NCBI GenBank assembly: GCA_015501055.1
Contig: JADNYV010000882.1
Coordinates: forward strand, 1 to 13,599
From: Mucidula mucida
Taxonomy: Eukaryota; Basidiomycota; Agaricomycetes; Agaricales; Physalacriaceae
Length of the DNA stretch: 13,599 bases
Direction of reading: 5' to 3'
This document shows, piece after piece, positions 1 through 7,389 of the stretch (positions are counted from its first letter, which is position 1; each line of letters starts with the position of its first letter). The notes below the pieces were generated by a model that was not told the DNA's origin, did not search any database, and saw nothing but the letters and a program-made list of their open reading frames with translations. The translations under genes and the position numbers were made by a program.

Positions 1-195
1 TTACTTGGTAAACCGTGCAGTCACATGGCCTCTGCATATAGCTTCTTCAAACCCATTAGTTACTACTCGCCATTTCAGTATCTCGATGCCTTCTGAAGCA
101 GCTGCGAACAATATCATTAACTTTTCCTCTCTAATAATCCTTATCATACTCATACTTCTGTAGGTTTTTTCAGAAGATCTACTTTGAGACGTGAG

Positions 196-1435
196 CGAGC
201 GCTTAGACGTTGCTGAATCCAAGATTAAATGTTTCAAAGAATTTGAAGCTAAGGTTTGTAAAATTTGCTGTTCTTCATGGCAGGCATGCCCTGATTGCTC
301 ATAGCCCCGCAAATGGTTGGAAGCCCTTGAGTCATGCATTGACCAGTCCGGGAAGACTGCTTCTGCCAATTTGGTGAATTTACACTCTGAGTATTGCAAG
401 AAGCTCGATGTAATTGAAGCGAGATTGGAGAGCAATATGGCCATTGTTACCGCACTCGCCGACAAGTTCGTAATAATACTGACATCGGACAAGGAGGAAC
501 TAACTCGGAAAATTAGTGTGTCTCTGACTTTGATTAACAATAAGTGTCTTGACAAGCTTCAGCTGCAATAGCATCCAAATTTCACGCACAAATTAAGCGG
601 ATTGAGACATGCCTGAGAAACTTCTCAGAGTCCTCTTCAGAGTCTGATCAACGATTCAAGGAGGTGGAAAAGCGTCATGACAAACTGCAGCTCCAGTTTC
701 AGGCTTTACTGGAGCGCGTTCAAGAGCAGGTGTGTTTTAATAGGTCACTCTTTCAACAGTTTTGACGCCATTGCAAGGACACCCATCAAAGGGATAGTAG
801 CCCTATAATTCCTGGTGAAAGCCTGTTAGATGAGATTGTGCGTTGTGACCTTGCACTACGGGAGATGTCACATCAAGCTGTTCTGCTCAAAATGTTGTGT
901 CTATCATAGAGTCTCAGGATGTTCTTCCGCGACCAATTGGTCACGCAAAAAAGGAGTGTGTAAGCTGTTCATCAAGTGCTTTGTGTGGCCACCATCTTAT
1001 TCTCATCCCAGTCAGATCTTGCTGATTCAGGTATCCCTGAAGAATACCTTGCCAAACTGATTAATCTGGAGAAAAAGGTGGCCGAGCTGCACCCCAGCCT
1101 CGTAATTCAAGCTTGTGCCTATGTGGGCCATAACATAAAATTGTTATATCCAGCTCTATGTGTTGACTTATCTCCTTTGTATCCAGCTATAGCCAGTGAC
1201 GAAGCATCTCTACTCAACTGCACGTTGTACACTCAAATTTTCACAAACTATGCTGTCAGTATTCCTCAAGGACATGCAAGCATTCGTAATATGTTTATGC
1301 AATAGCTGGCATAACTCCTTTCACGGAACGTGGTTGTCCATTAAAGAGCAGAGGTTTGACATTATTAAGCGCGACCTTGTTCTTGGTGTATCGATATTCG
1401 TCTTTGCTGCTGTCGTTGGCGCTTTCAGTGCTTGA
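196..1435 (+). CDS. Multi-exon coiled-coil protein with C-terminal transmembrane helix (function unknown)
   Basis: I do not recognise this protein. No single long ORF exists, but open segments join in frame across fungal-size introns. Proposed exons: 196-253, 305-515, 572-729, 778-837, 918-959, 1012-1122, 1193-1285, 1349-1435 (TGA). Introns are 48-80 bp, e.g. 254-304 (GTTTGT..CATAG, branch-like CTGAT at 291), 516-571 (GTGTGT..AATAG) and 960-1011 (GTAAGC..CCCAG). The product is about 272 aa plus an undefined N-terminus. Exons 2 and 3 encode a charged helical, coiled-coil-like region (e.g. DQRFKEVEKRHDKLQLQF); exon 6 adds EEYLAKLINLEKKVAEL. The last exon ends RDLVLGVSIFVFAAVVGAF and then stops, a likely tail anchor. 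The least certain joints are 838-917 and 1286-1348; the latter is 63 bp, in frame, and could be retained. A start at 25 (MASAYSFFK...) with an intron 78-195 is possible, or the gene begins before the window. The 184-codon minus-strand open frame at 1-555 is Ser/Leu-rich and best read as the antisense of coiled-coil codons. Confidence 0.5.
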
Positions 1436-1808
1436 TGCTGGAACTCGTTGAATGGGTTCAACATTATGTATGCAATCAGCCCGGAGCTCAAGTTTTGGAT
1501 GTAGCACATTGGAGCAATCTAGCAAAGCGGTAGACAGGTAAATTTGACTTTACATCCCCACAACTACTCCAGATTTGTTGTTTGTGACAGGCAAGAAAGC
1601 AAACACCCCTAAACCACTAAGCACGCGAGTTCACCAAGTACGAACATGATTGGGAAACAACAGATGCATTAGGATGTGTATTGGAAAAAAGGAGGGGTAT
1701 GTTGAAGAAATATAGATTATGATACAAAAGCAAAATCCATGCTACAGTCCGTGAGGGAGAAGGGGCGCGCGTTTGAACATGACAACATAGCTATCAGAAG
1801 TGCGGCTA
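1436..1808. other. Intergenic gap between convergent genes
   Basis: No convincing coding segment is visible on either strand. The position suggests it holds the 3' UTRs of the plus-strand gene ending at 1435 and the minus-strand gene whose stop is at 1809-1811. The A-rich stretch around 1683-1735 is unremarkable. I see no repeat shared with the rest of the window. Confidence 0.4.
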
Positions 1809-1925
1809 CTAGATCCACAGCTTGGCGTAGAGATACCTTGGGGGCGGCTCAATGTTGGCAATCTCCTTCATGTTGTCTGTAATCGGAGCAGTCTTGTACC
1901 ATTTCTGCATGACTTGGTACACTGG
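1809..1925 (-). pseudogene. 3'-terminal coding exon of a minus-strand gene, cut by LTR-like sequence
   Basis: Reading the minus strand from 1925 down to a TAG at 1809-1811 gives 38 sense codons of well-mixed protein-like composition, starting PVYQVMQKWYKTAPITDNM and ending PPPRYLYAKLWI. I do not recognise the family. The frame stops being coding exactly at 1925/1926, where the LTR-like sequence begins (the same TGTTATGAAT start recurs at 7382). The gene therefore appears disrupted, or its upstream part lies beyond the insertion. The segment is too short to assign a function, and a chance open frame cannot be excluded. The residue mix (Trp, Tyr, Pro, charged) and the placement of the stop favour a real exon. 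Confidence 0.4.
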
Positions 1926-2236
1926 TGTTATGAATTGCCATATTTTCACATTTTCAATCTTATCATATTATATTGGGGGGCTTGTCTTATCAACCAACGG
2001 ACTGTTTCATCATCTGTTTCGTCACCAATCATACTCCTTTTCATTACCAAAGCCGTACTCATGTCAGACACACACCCAACACATGGATGACATCATACAT
2101 GCCAATACCTCATGGACTCCCTATTGTATACACACCACCGACACTCGTAGCACACATGATTGTTTCAGTATTATTACTAACATGCAGTTACCACTCGTAT
2201 TTGATGGTTTCACGGACTAGTAGCATACAACACTGG
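1919..2236. repeat. 7-bp direct repeat ACACTGG flanking 1926-2229
   Basis: ACACTGG is present at 1919-1925, immediately left of the LTR-like start, and again at 2230-2236. It could be a target-site duplication of a ~304-bp inserted unit. With TG..CA ends at 1926-2232, the duplication would shrink to CTGG. It conflicts with the 1926-2455 LTR reading, and a 7-bp match within a few hundred bases can arise by chance at a rate of a few percent. Confidence 0.3.
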
Positions 2237-2455
2237 GTCAAGGGTGTGGAGCATCCCTAGTGGAAACACGTATGGACAAGGAGTCCCAAACACAGGCTTA
2301 CTAGTATATAAGCAGTAGTATAGTATCATTGTACTTTAGTTCCGATCTCGTTTATACACCTGGCCTAGCCTAGTTCTACGAACGCGAACACTTTCTTCCT
2401 TAAGTTCTTGCTGTGGTACCTGGTTTAGTCTCATGGCTATAGTCAGTTGCTAACA
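1926..2455 (+). mobile_element. LTR-like sequence (possible solo or 5' LTR)
   Basis: It begins TGTTATGAAT and ends GCTAACA, giving inverted TGTTA/TAACA termini of LTR type (TG..CA). A TATATAAG box lies at 2305-2312, about 145 bp before the end, as expected for a U3/R boundary. The first ~193 bp recur at 7382-7568 with a few substitutions and an 11-bp deletion, and both copies start at the same base after unrelated flanks, which fixes the left boundary. The right boundary is not fixed. A rival reading ends the unit at about 2229-2232, because ACACTGG occurs at both 1919-1925 and 2230-2236 like a target duplication. The superfamily is undetermined; no internal coding region belonging to it is visible. 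Confidence 0.5.
2305..2312 (+). promoter_or_regulatory. TATA box (TATATAAG), putative LTR promoter
   Basis: A consensus TATATAAG sits in the 3' third of the LTR-like sequence. This spacing is typical of the U3 promoter of LTR retrotransposons, with transcription expected to start some 25-35 bp downstream. No expression evidence can be read from sequence. Confidence 0.4.
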
Positions 2456-2954
2456 GAAGATCGGAACTACTTTCTACCACCTACCACACATCCCTGATCG
2501 TCGATCAGCACTTTGCTGTTTGATCATCGCACATTCCCCCCATCCCTTTTTCTGTTTACAGATCGCCAGATTCCTAATTCCAGCGCACGTCCACATACAT
2601 GTGTATTGGTCCCACCCAGTAGCGCCGGCTAACAGTTAGAGATAACTGCCTCGGATGCTGGAAGTAGCCGCTCTCACGAGAACGAACTTTTGGCAGTTGC
2701 ACTTCAGTGGGCGCTGTTTACGGGTCAACCCCCGTTCCCAGGAAAACTTTGGCTTACCTCACACCAGAGGGATGTCGGCTGGGCAATTGCGAACTTGTGA
2801 CAAGCTTTTGGGCTCCGTAGATACGTAGTTAGTAGTTGGTAAAATAGCGTAGATAGTTACGATACCTACCTACTTTACTTACCTTATGATACACATCATC
2901 ATTCCCCACCCTACCAAGTCCTGGATTCTATTTCAGATCTAGGCGACTCCTCTC
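2456..2954. other. Unassigned interval between LTR-like sequence and retroelement copy 1
   Basis: This stretch matches nothing else in the window. It contains one short open frame (2633-2800). It also contains a 9-base match GTAGCGCCG at 2619-2627 to the usual initiator-tRNA-Met primer-binding site (TGGTAGCGCC), but not at a clear LTR end. Around 2816-2880 the sequence is rich in GTAGATA/GTAGTTA and CTACCTA words. It could be internal sequence of the 1926 element or host flank. Confidence 0.3.
2633..2800 (+). CDS. Short orphan open frame, 55 codons, no ATG (possible exon or element remnant)
   Basis: Open from just after a TAA at 2630-2632 to TGA at 2798-2800. The translation looks protein-like (contains SHENELLAVALQWALFTGQ and ends RDVGWAIANL) but has no ATG. 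A CTAACAG at 2629-2635 could serve as a splice acceptor, making this a terminal exon. No family recognised. It may equally be noise or an internal remnant of the neighbouring LTR element. Confidence 0.2.
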   Translation, partial: QLEITASDAGSSRSHENELLAVALQWALFTGQPPFPGKLWLTSHQRDVGWAIANL

Positions 2955-3761
2955 AATGTAAACGCGGATTCCGAGGGTAGGGAGCGTTTTCAGAGGCCTC
3001 TGCACACTCCACACCCCTCCTTACCCCTTTACCCAACTTCCTACTCAAGGGAGTTCAATGAGACAGCTTAAATCAAGTCAAACACTCATTTCACTCTAAA
3101 GCTGTATCATGTTCGCTCTCTGCTGCTCCTACTGCAGCCAGCCCACTCTCTGGGCTCTTCCTGGACTTACCCAGCCTGTGTCTGGTGTTGTAGTAACAAC
3201 AGAGGCCACTCACAGGGCGCCCTGGGAGGTTTAAGCAAGAGTTCACACACTCTGCCTCTTTGTCTCTTACCATCATCATCTCACAGAGACAAGCAGTTTG
3301 TGATTCCTCCAGTCCTCTTGCTCAGGACTGATGCCATACACCTCTAGAGCACTGTCTGAAGCCGCCTACCCAGCCCAAAACCAGTCCAGACAGGTCCAAA
3401 GTGCCCATTTTGAGGGAATTCGCACTTTTGCTCTCCCAGGCAAGCACCACTCGCTCTACTCGGTCCTCCTGCTCAGGACTGATGTACTGGCACCCTAGAA
3501 CCCTATTGGAAGTGTCCGCTCCGGCCCCAGAGCGCTAGCGCTCCCGCTGCTCTCCCTGCTTCCAGTATGTGCCAATGTCTCACATCCAGCTCTTCAGAGC
3601 TGATGCCCATTTTGTGCCCAGATACCCATTCCTTTCCAAAGGACTCCTTCTCAAGGACATTCTGTGGGCTATCTGGTCACAGGTGCGCTCTCTGCACCCT
3701 CTCACTCCCCTCCAGCTAACCTGTGTTATCTGGTCACAGTTAGCTCCGCATTTTTGTGTCC
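2955..3761 (+). repeat. 807-bp 5' repeat of retroelement, copy 1
   Basis: Three near-identical copies exist: 2955-3761, 7605-8411 and 9361-10167. I see only a handful of substitutions between any two, mostly C/T and A/G. Copy 2 consists of this unit alone. The unit could be an LTR, the A repeat of a split-direct-repeat element, or simply the 5' end shared by a truncated copy. The ends (ATGTAAACG... / ...GTCC) are not TG..CA. Internal words recur: GCTCAGGACTGATG at 3321 and 3471, and TATCTGGTCACAG at 3670-3682 and 3727-3739. Confidence 0.75.
3530..3543. repeat. Perfect 14-bp palindrome GAGCGCTAGCGCTC
   Basis: A self-complementary 14-mer, conserved in the other copies at 8180-8193 and 9936-9949. 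It lies inside the 807-bp repeat. It could be a protein-binding site or part of an RNA stem; function unknown. Confidence 0.5.
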
Positions 3762-3988
3762 TTTCCCTGTGGCTACACCACACATCCCTCTCCAAGCGGC
3801 TCACCACCGCTTATCGAGCTCAATACTCCGCTCAGCGTGCTATACCTCCCTGGACTCGGTATCCTCCTTGTACTTCCTTGTCATCGTCGATCAGTGGTAC
3901 AGCTCAACCTGTGCTTGCGACCGCGTTCAACACCCGGTTGTACAGCGTGTGCCTGACTCCTACCAAGGAGTGTAAATCAGGGCGCTGA
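3569..3988 (+). CDS. Leader open frame of retroelement copy 1, 139 codons (doubtful coding)
   Basis: An ATG-to-stop frame in the transcript leader upstream of gag, starting MPMSHIQLFRADAHF. It is preserved in copy 3 (9975-10394) with one replacement (Arg to His) but is cut in copy 2 after about 65 codons. No domain recognised. A second frame (3664-3975, 103 codons) is also open over the same DNA, and the sequence is pyrimidine-rich, so openness may reflect composition. It ends about 250 nt before gag and is not in the gag frame. Confidence 0.15.
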   Translation: MPMSHIQLFRADAHFVPRYPFLSKGLLLKDILWAIWSQVRSLHPLTPLQLTCVIWSQLAPHFCVLSLWLHHTSLSKRLTTAYRAQYSAQRAIPPWTRYPPCTSLSSSISGTAQPVLATAFNTRLYSVCLTPTKECKSGR

Positions 3989-4241
3989 TTGTCAGACGAG
4001 TTCGCTCTCTGAGTGCGCCGTAACACGTTCGCTCTCTGAGTGTTCGATAGGCTTGGTTAAGGATCGGTCGGTACCCAGCTCAGGCGCCCTCTATTCGCTT
4101 ACAACCTGGGTGTTCTCTTTGCGAGGGCATTCGCGTTCTGAGTGTTAGACTGGCCAAAAGGCAGCAAGAGGGCGAGAAGCCTGCGCAGACAGCCTTAGGT
4201 GCACATTCTGCTGACAACGTTCCTGAACCAGGAAGCGGATC
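3762..4241 (+). promoter_or_regulatory. Untranslated leader between 807-bp repeat and gag, with repeated motif
   Basis: This stretch is present in copies 1 and 3 only. It holds two exact copies of TTCGCTCTCTGAGTG (4001-4015 and 4028-4042), a third with two mismatches (4130-4144), and a partial copy TTCGCTCTCTG in the 5' repeat (3112-3122). In copy 3 the exact pair lies at 10407-10421 and 10434-10448. Repeated leader motifs could be packaging, primer-binding or promoter elements. No tRNA-type primer site was recognised right after 3761. Confidence 0.35.
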
Positions 4242-5594
4242 ATGTCTGATGTTGACGAGCTCGATGGTATCTCTCGCAATCATTCACCTCCTCGCCCCCA
4301 TTCGCCCTATGATCAGGATCCAGACGAGCGCGAAGCGATTCGCTTGCGGGCTGAGCAGCTTCAGGACCTCGTCAAGCGGTTTGCGGATGGGTCTATCAAA
4401 TCCCAAGGCGAGTTCTTGCAGCTTGCCCGCAAAACCGGCGCGTCTGCTGGCGAAATGGACGACTATATCGAACAAGTCGCCCAAATCATTGAACAGCGCA
4501 AGAAGCCGGACAAGGCTCCCGAGCACGATAGGACTCCTGAGCGCGATGCTACATTCCAACGAGAGCTGGATGAAGAGGCGCGAAGGCGTGCCGTTGAAGA
4601 GGCCGCTTGGGCCGCGTTCGCAGCGCAGCTCGATGCTGCTGCTGCTACAGCGCCTGCCGCGCAGCCCGCTTCAGCCGCCGGACCCGTGGCTGGTCCGTTA
4701 TCAGCTTCGTTGCTCTCTAGGCTCCTTGGAGCAGAGTCTACTCCGTCCGGCATCTCTGCTTCAATCCTTGCTGCAGCTCCGCATCTTGCGCAGCTTGCAG
4801 CTCCCTCCAACCTCACTCCTCATATCGAGGAGACTCAGCGCATTCGACGTCTCCTCACTACTGAGAAGGACATCGACGCTATCATCAATGCGTGTCAGAT
4901 GCAGTCACTCCATGATCCATTTGCGCGCTCCTTCTGGCGCTCCATTGTGCTGGAGCAGTATGTGGATTTTGAGAAGCTCTTTGCCTCCATTCACTCTGGC
5001 ACAAATCAGCAGGAGGACACCAAGGACTTTGCTGGTGGCTACGTCATCATGCGCAAGGACCAATCCACTGCTCGCCGCACCCTCACCCAAGAGTCCGAGT
5101 GGACACGCGTCTTCGATGCGTATGCCACCGGTGTTGGGCTCATCTACCCTCACCGCAAGGACGAACTCCGGGGTTACCGCGCGCTCATCATTGAGCTGTT
5201 TCGCGCTACACCCTCGAATCCAGCGTTCCCTATTCGCTGTGATAAGGAGACTCGCATTCGCTATGCTAACTCTCCTTTCCATCTTGATGATCGCACTGCG
5301 CTCCAGCTTCCTCTTCTCTCTGAGATGTTGCGCACCTCTGAGGGAGCAAATCCTCGCAAGCGGTCCTCTGACTCTGGCAGCTCACAGTCTGCGACGCGTC
5401 GTCGCATTGTTTGCCAGAATTGGAATCTGGGTAAATGCTCATCTCCGTGCTCCGCAGGCCGTCTTCACGGTTCTTGCAGTGAGTGCGGAGGAAAGCACAC
5501 AGCCAAGAGCCAACCAGCCTGCCTCATCCTCCTCGAAGCCAAACGAGCAGTCGCTCGTTCAGGAGCGAGTTCAGGCGGCGCTGATGAAGCCTAA
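4242..5594 (+). CDS. gag: Gag-like protein of DIRS-like retroelement, copy 1
   Basis: A 450-aa, intact structural protein, expected to bind element RNA and form particles. The N-terminal ~120 residues are acidic and charged, with helix-forming stretches (residues ~25-120). An Ala/Pro-rich linker follows at ~125-160, then a globular part at ~200-360. The C-terminus holds a Cys/His cluster from Cys391: C-x7-C-x3-C-x5-H followed by C-x2-C-x3-H-x7-C. This type of zinc-binding tail occurs in fungal DIRS-like and related elements. The start at 4242 is the first ATG in this frame after a long leader. The copy 3 protein differs at one residue (Ile to Val near 175), while the overlapping +1 frame differs at fourteen, so this is the frame under selection. 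Confidence 0.75.
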   Translation: MSDVDELDGISRNHSPPRPHSPYDQDPDEREAIRLRAEQLQDLVKRFADGSIKSQGEFLQLARKTGASAGEMDDYIEQVAQIIEQRKKPDKAPEHDRTPERDATFQRELDEEARRRAVEEAAWAAFAAQLDAAAATAPAAQPASAAGPVAGPLSASLLSRLLGAESTPSGISASILAAAPHLAQLAAPSNLTPHIEETQRIRRLLTTEKDIDAIINACQMQSLHDPFARSFWRSIVLEQYVDFEKLFASIHSGTNQQEDTKDFAGGYVIMRKDQSTARRTLTQESEWTRVFDAYATGVGLIYPHRKDELRGYRALIIELFRATPSNPAFPIRCDKETRIRYANSPFHLDDRTALQLPLLSEMLRTSEGANPRKRSSDSGSSQSATRRRIVCQNWNLGKCSSPCSAGRLHGSCSECGGKHTAKSQPACLILLEAKRAVARSGASSGGADEA

Positions 5595-7389
5595 GTCGTT
5601 GAAGCGTGAATCAGACGCTGTACCACCACCACCACGCTTTAAGCGTGGTTATGTATTTACTACCAATGTACTATCAGAATCTAAAACGCCTTCGAGCATC
5701 TCTTCCACTTATACTGCTCCTCCGCTTCCTTTACCTCCTCAGCAAATTCTCAACGACTCCTCCATCCAGCAGTCTCTTGCTGCAGTAGCTGACTACATCA
5801 AGGTCAGCACACCTATCGACATTGACCGCTTTGAGCGGCTTCTTGCCAAACATCCCAATCAGCCCTTTGTGAGCTCTATCATCCGCTCACTCCGTGAAGG
5901 GTTCTGGCCTTTACACGATGGTCAGTGGGAAGCGCACCTCAGAGACAAGATTAGAGACAACTACTCTACTGAGGAGTGCGATCTTGTTGAGCTGCGCAAA
6001 CAGCGAGATCAAGAAGTTGCTGCTGGCCGCTGGTCCCCTGCGCTTCCAGAAGGCTTTAAGCTCTTGCCTGGAATGCGCCTGTCACCCATGTTTGTGGTCT
6101 GGCAGAAGGGTAAACCACGCGTCGTCATGGACCATACAGGCAATGGTCTCAATGACGGTATTGCCAGAGCCGATGCCAAAGTCAAGTACGACGATATGCA
6201 CTCCTTTGGGCAGGTACTGCATGACGTCCTACAAGCTCATCCTCACGAGGAGATCCTGCTTTTCAAGAGTGACATCTCTAAAGCGTTCCTCAATCTCCCC
6301 GTTCATCCCATTTGGCAGCTACAACAGGTTGTCATTGTCGACGGCCGCTATCACATTGTGCGCCGTCTCATCTTTGGCAGTCGTGCATCACCATACTGCT
6401 GGTGTTCGTTCTCCGGCCTGGTTAACTGGGTTGCTTGGGAGCTAGATATACCAGATCTGCACGACTACATGGATGACTACTATGGCTGGGACACCAATCA
6501 CAATCTGGTGCTCTTTCATGGACAGCGACGTTCCCGACGTCAAGTCCAGCTTCTCCTTCTGTGGGACTCTTTGGGCATCCCATACGAAGATAAGAAGCAG
6601 GAACACGGTCCTCAGCTAAAAATCATTGGTTTCTGGTTAGACACTGTTCACGGGTCTATCTCTCTCTCACCAGACTCCATTGCGGACATGATCACCACCA
6701 TTCAGTCGTTCTTGTCCCAGCATAAGCCTGTACTCAAGGAGTGGCAGTCCTTGGGTGGGTATCTCAACTGGGCTCTTAATGTGCTGCCTTGGGCACGGCC
6801 AGCACTTACAGAGCTCTACCGCAAGATGAGCGGTAAAACACTGCAGTACAAAGGCATTCCATTGAACGTTGAGGTTAGATCAGATCTCACTTGGTTTGTC
6901 AATGCATTACAACACTGTATCGGAGTGCGCTTTGTGAATGCGCAGGCGTGGGATGACTCTGAGGCTGATATGGTCTATTGGACAGATGCGAGTAATCTGG
7001 GCCTCGCTTTCGTCTATGCTGGGAATGGCTTTAGCTATCAACTCCGAACCATCACCGGAGTTGACACCTTCTTTAGGGAGCTTGTAGCTATTCTTTGCGC
7101 TGTTCATGATGCTGCCTCTCATCCCTCTCCGCCTCGCAGGCTGTTAATCCATTCTGACAGTCTGGACTCCGTCTCAGTGTTTAACACTTTGGCTGCTTCA
7201 CAGTCAAGTCACAATGCTGTTCTGCTTGCCATTGCTGATATTGTCCTGCGCACCGGCATTGATGTACGTGTGCGGCACATCCGCGGGGTTGACAATGTGA
7301 TGGCAGACATGTTGTCCCGCTTACTGTTCTCTGACTTTCAGAAACAGTTCCCCTCTTACCGCGTCCACACTATGGAGCCACTGTTATGA
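5584..7389 (+). CDS. Reverse transcriptase-RNase H of DIRS-like retroelement, copy 1 (3' truncated by LTR fragment)
   Basis: This ORF copies element RNA into DNA. The frame is open from 4249, but the likely start is the ATG at 5584, which sits inside the last codons of gag (11-nt overlap, +1 relative frame). That gives 601 aa. Visible motifs: a DIRS-like lead-in (RFERLLAKHPNQPFVSSI, REGFWP), RT motif A FKSDISKAFLNLPVHP (Asp230), motif B FGSRASPYCWCSF, and motif C YMDD (residues 295-298). The RNase H carries TDAS Asp468, RELVAI Glu499, HSD Asp525 and DNVMADMLSR Asp575, all four catalytic acids. No protease or integrase is fused. The last two Leu codons and the TGA come from the LTR fragment that begins at 7382, so the natural C-terminus is lost. 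Expression could be by reinitiation at the overlap or by frameshifting. Confidence 0.8.
   Translation: MKPKSLKRESDAVPPPPRFKRGYVFTTNVLSESKTPSSISSTYTAPPLPLPPQQILNDSSIQQSLAAVADYIKVSTPIDIDRFERLLAKHPNQPFVSSIIRSLREGFWPLHDGQWEAHLRDKIRDNYSTEECDLVELRKQRDQEVAAGRWSPALPEGFKLLPGMRLSPMFVVWQKGKPRVVMDHTGNGLNDGIARADAKVKYDDMHSFGQVLHDVLQAHPHEEILLFKSDISKAFLNLPVHPIWQLQQVVIVDGRYHIVRRLIFGSRASPYCWCSFSGLVNWVAWELDIPDLHDYMDDYYGWDTNHNLVLFHGQRRSRRQVQLLLLWDSLGIPYEDKKQEHGPQLKIIGFWLDTVHGSISLSPDSIADMITTIQSFLSQHKPVLKEWQSLGGYLNWALNVLPWARPALTELYRKMSGKTLQYKGIPLNVEVRSDLTWFVNALQHCIGVRFVNAQAWDDSEADMVYWTDASNLGLAFVYAGNGFSYQLRTITGVDTFFRELVAILCAVHDAASHPSPPRRLLIHSDSLDSVSVFNTLAASQSSHNAVLLAIADIVLRTGIDVRVRHIRGVDNVMADMLSRLLFSDFQKQFPSYRVHTMEPLL

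Larger units (their letters stand above)
2955..7381 (+). mobile_element. Retroelement copy 1, DIRS-like RT-RNase H element (3' end lost)
   Basis: The element runs as an 807-bp 5' repeat (2955-3761), a leader, gag (4242-5594) and RT-RNase H (from 5584). Copy 3 aligns over its whole visible length at offset +6406 (+6405 after a 1-nt deletion), so the left end at 2955/2956 is set by three copies that share sequence from ATGTAAACG onward behind different flanks. The RT signature, the CCCH-like Gag tail and the absence of protease and integrase fit the tyrosine-recombinase (DIRS-like) order known in Agaricomycetes. No recombinase is seen: at 7382 the element abuts an LTR fragment, so its 3' part, including any recombinase ORF and terminal repeat, is missing here. 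Confidence 0.7.

Noticed and set aside
1..555. 184-codon minus-strand open frame
   Set aside because: Ser/Leu-rich composition typical of the antisense of Glu/Lys/Gln-rich coiled-coil codons; no domain seen, and the plus strand gives a coherent spliced protein over the same bases.
3091..3279. 62-codon minus-strand frame in the 807-bp repeat, present in all three copies
   Set aside because: Present simply because the repeat is present; short, no domain, with several replacements among copies.
4284..5282. Minus-strand frames opposite gag (91, 117 and 125 codons), repeated opposite copy 3 gag
   Set aside because: Antisense shadows of gag codon usage, with no recognisable motifs.
4249..5583. 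Overlapping +1 frame across gag as a real protein
   Set aside because: Leu/Ser/Arg-rich shadow; fourteen replacements between copies 1 and 3 against one in Gag.
6907..7122. 71-codon minus-strand frame opposite RNase H (also at 13312-13527)
   Set aside because: Antisense of the conserved RNase H coding sequence; no independent support.
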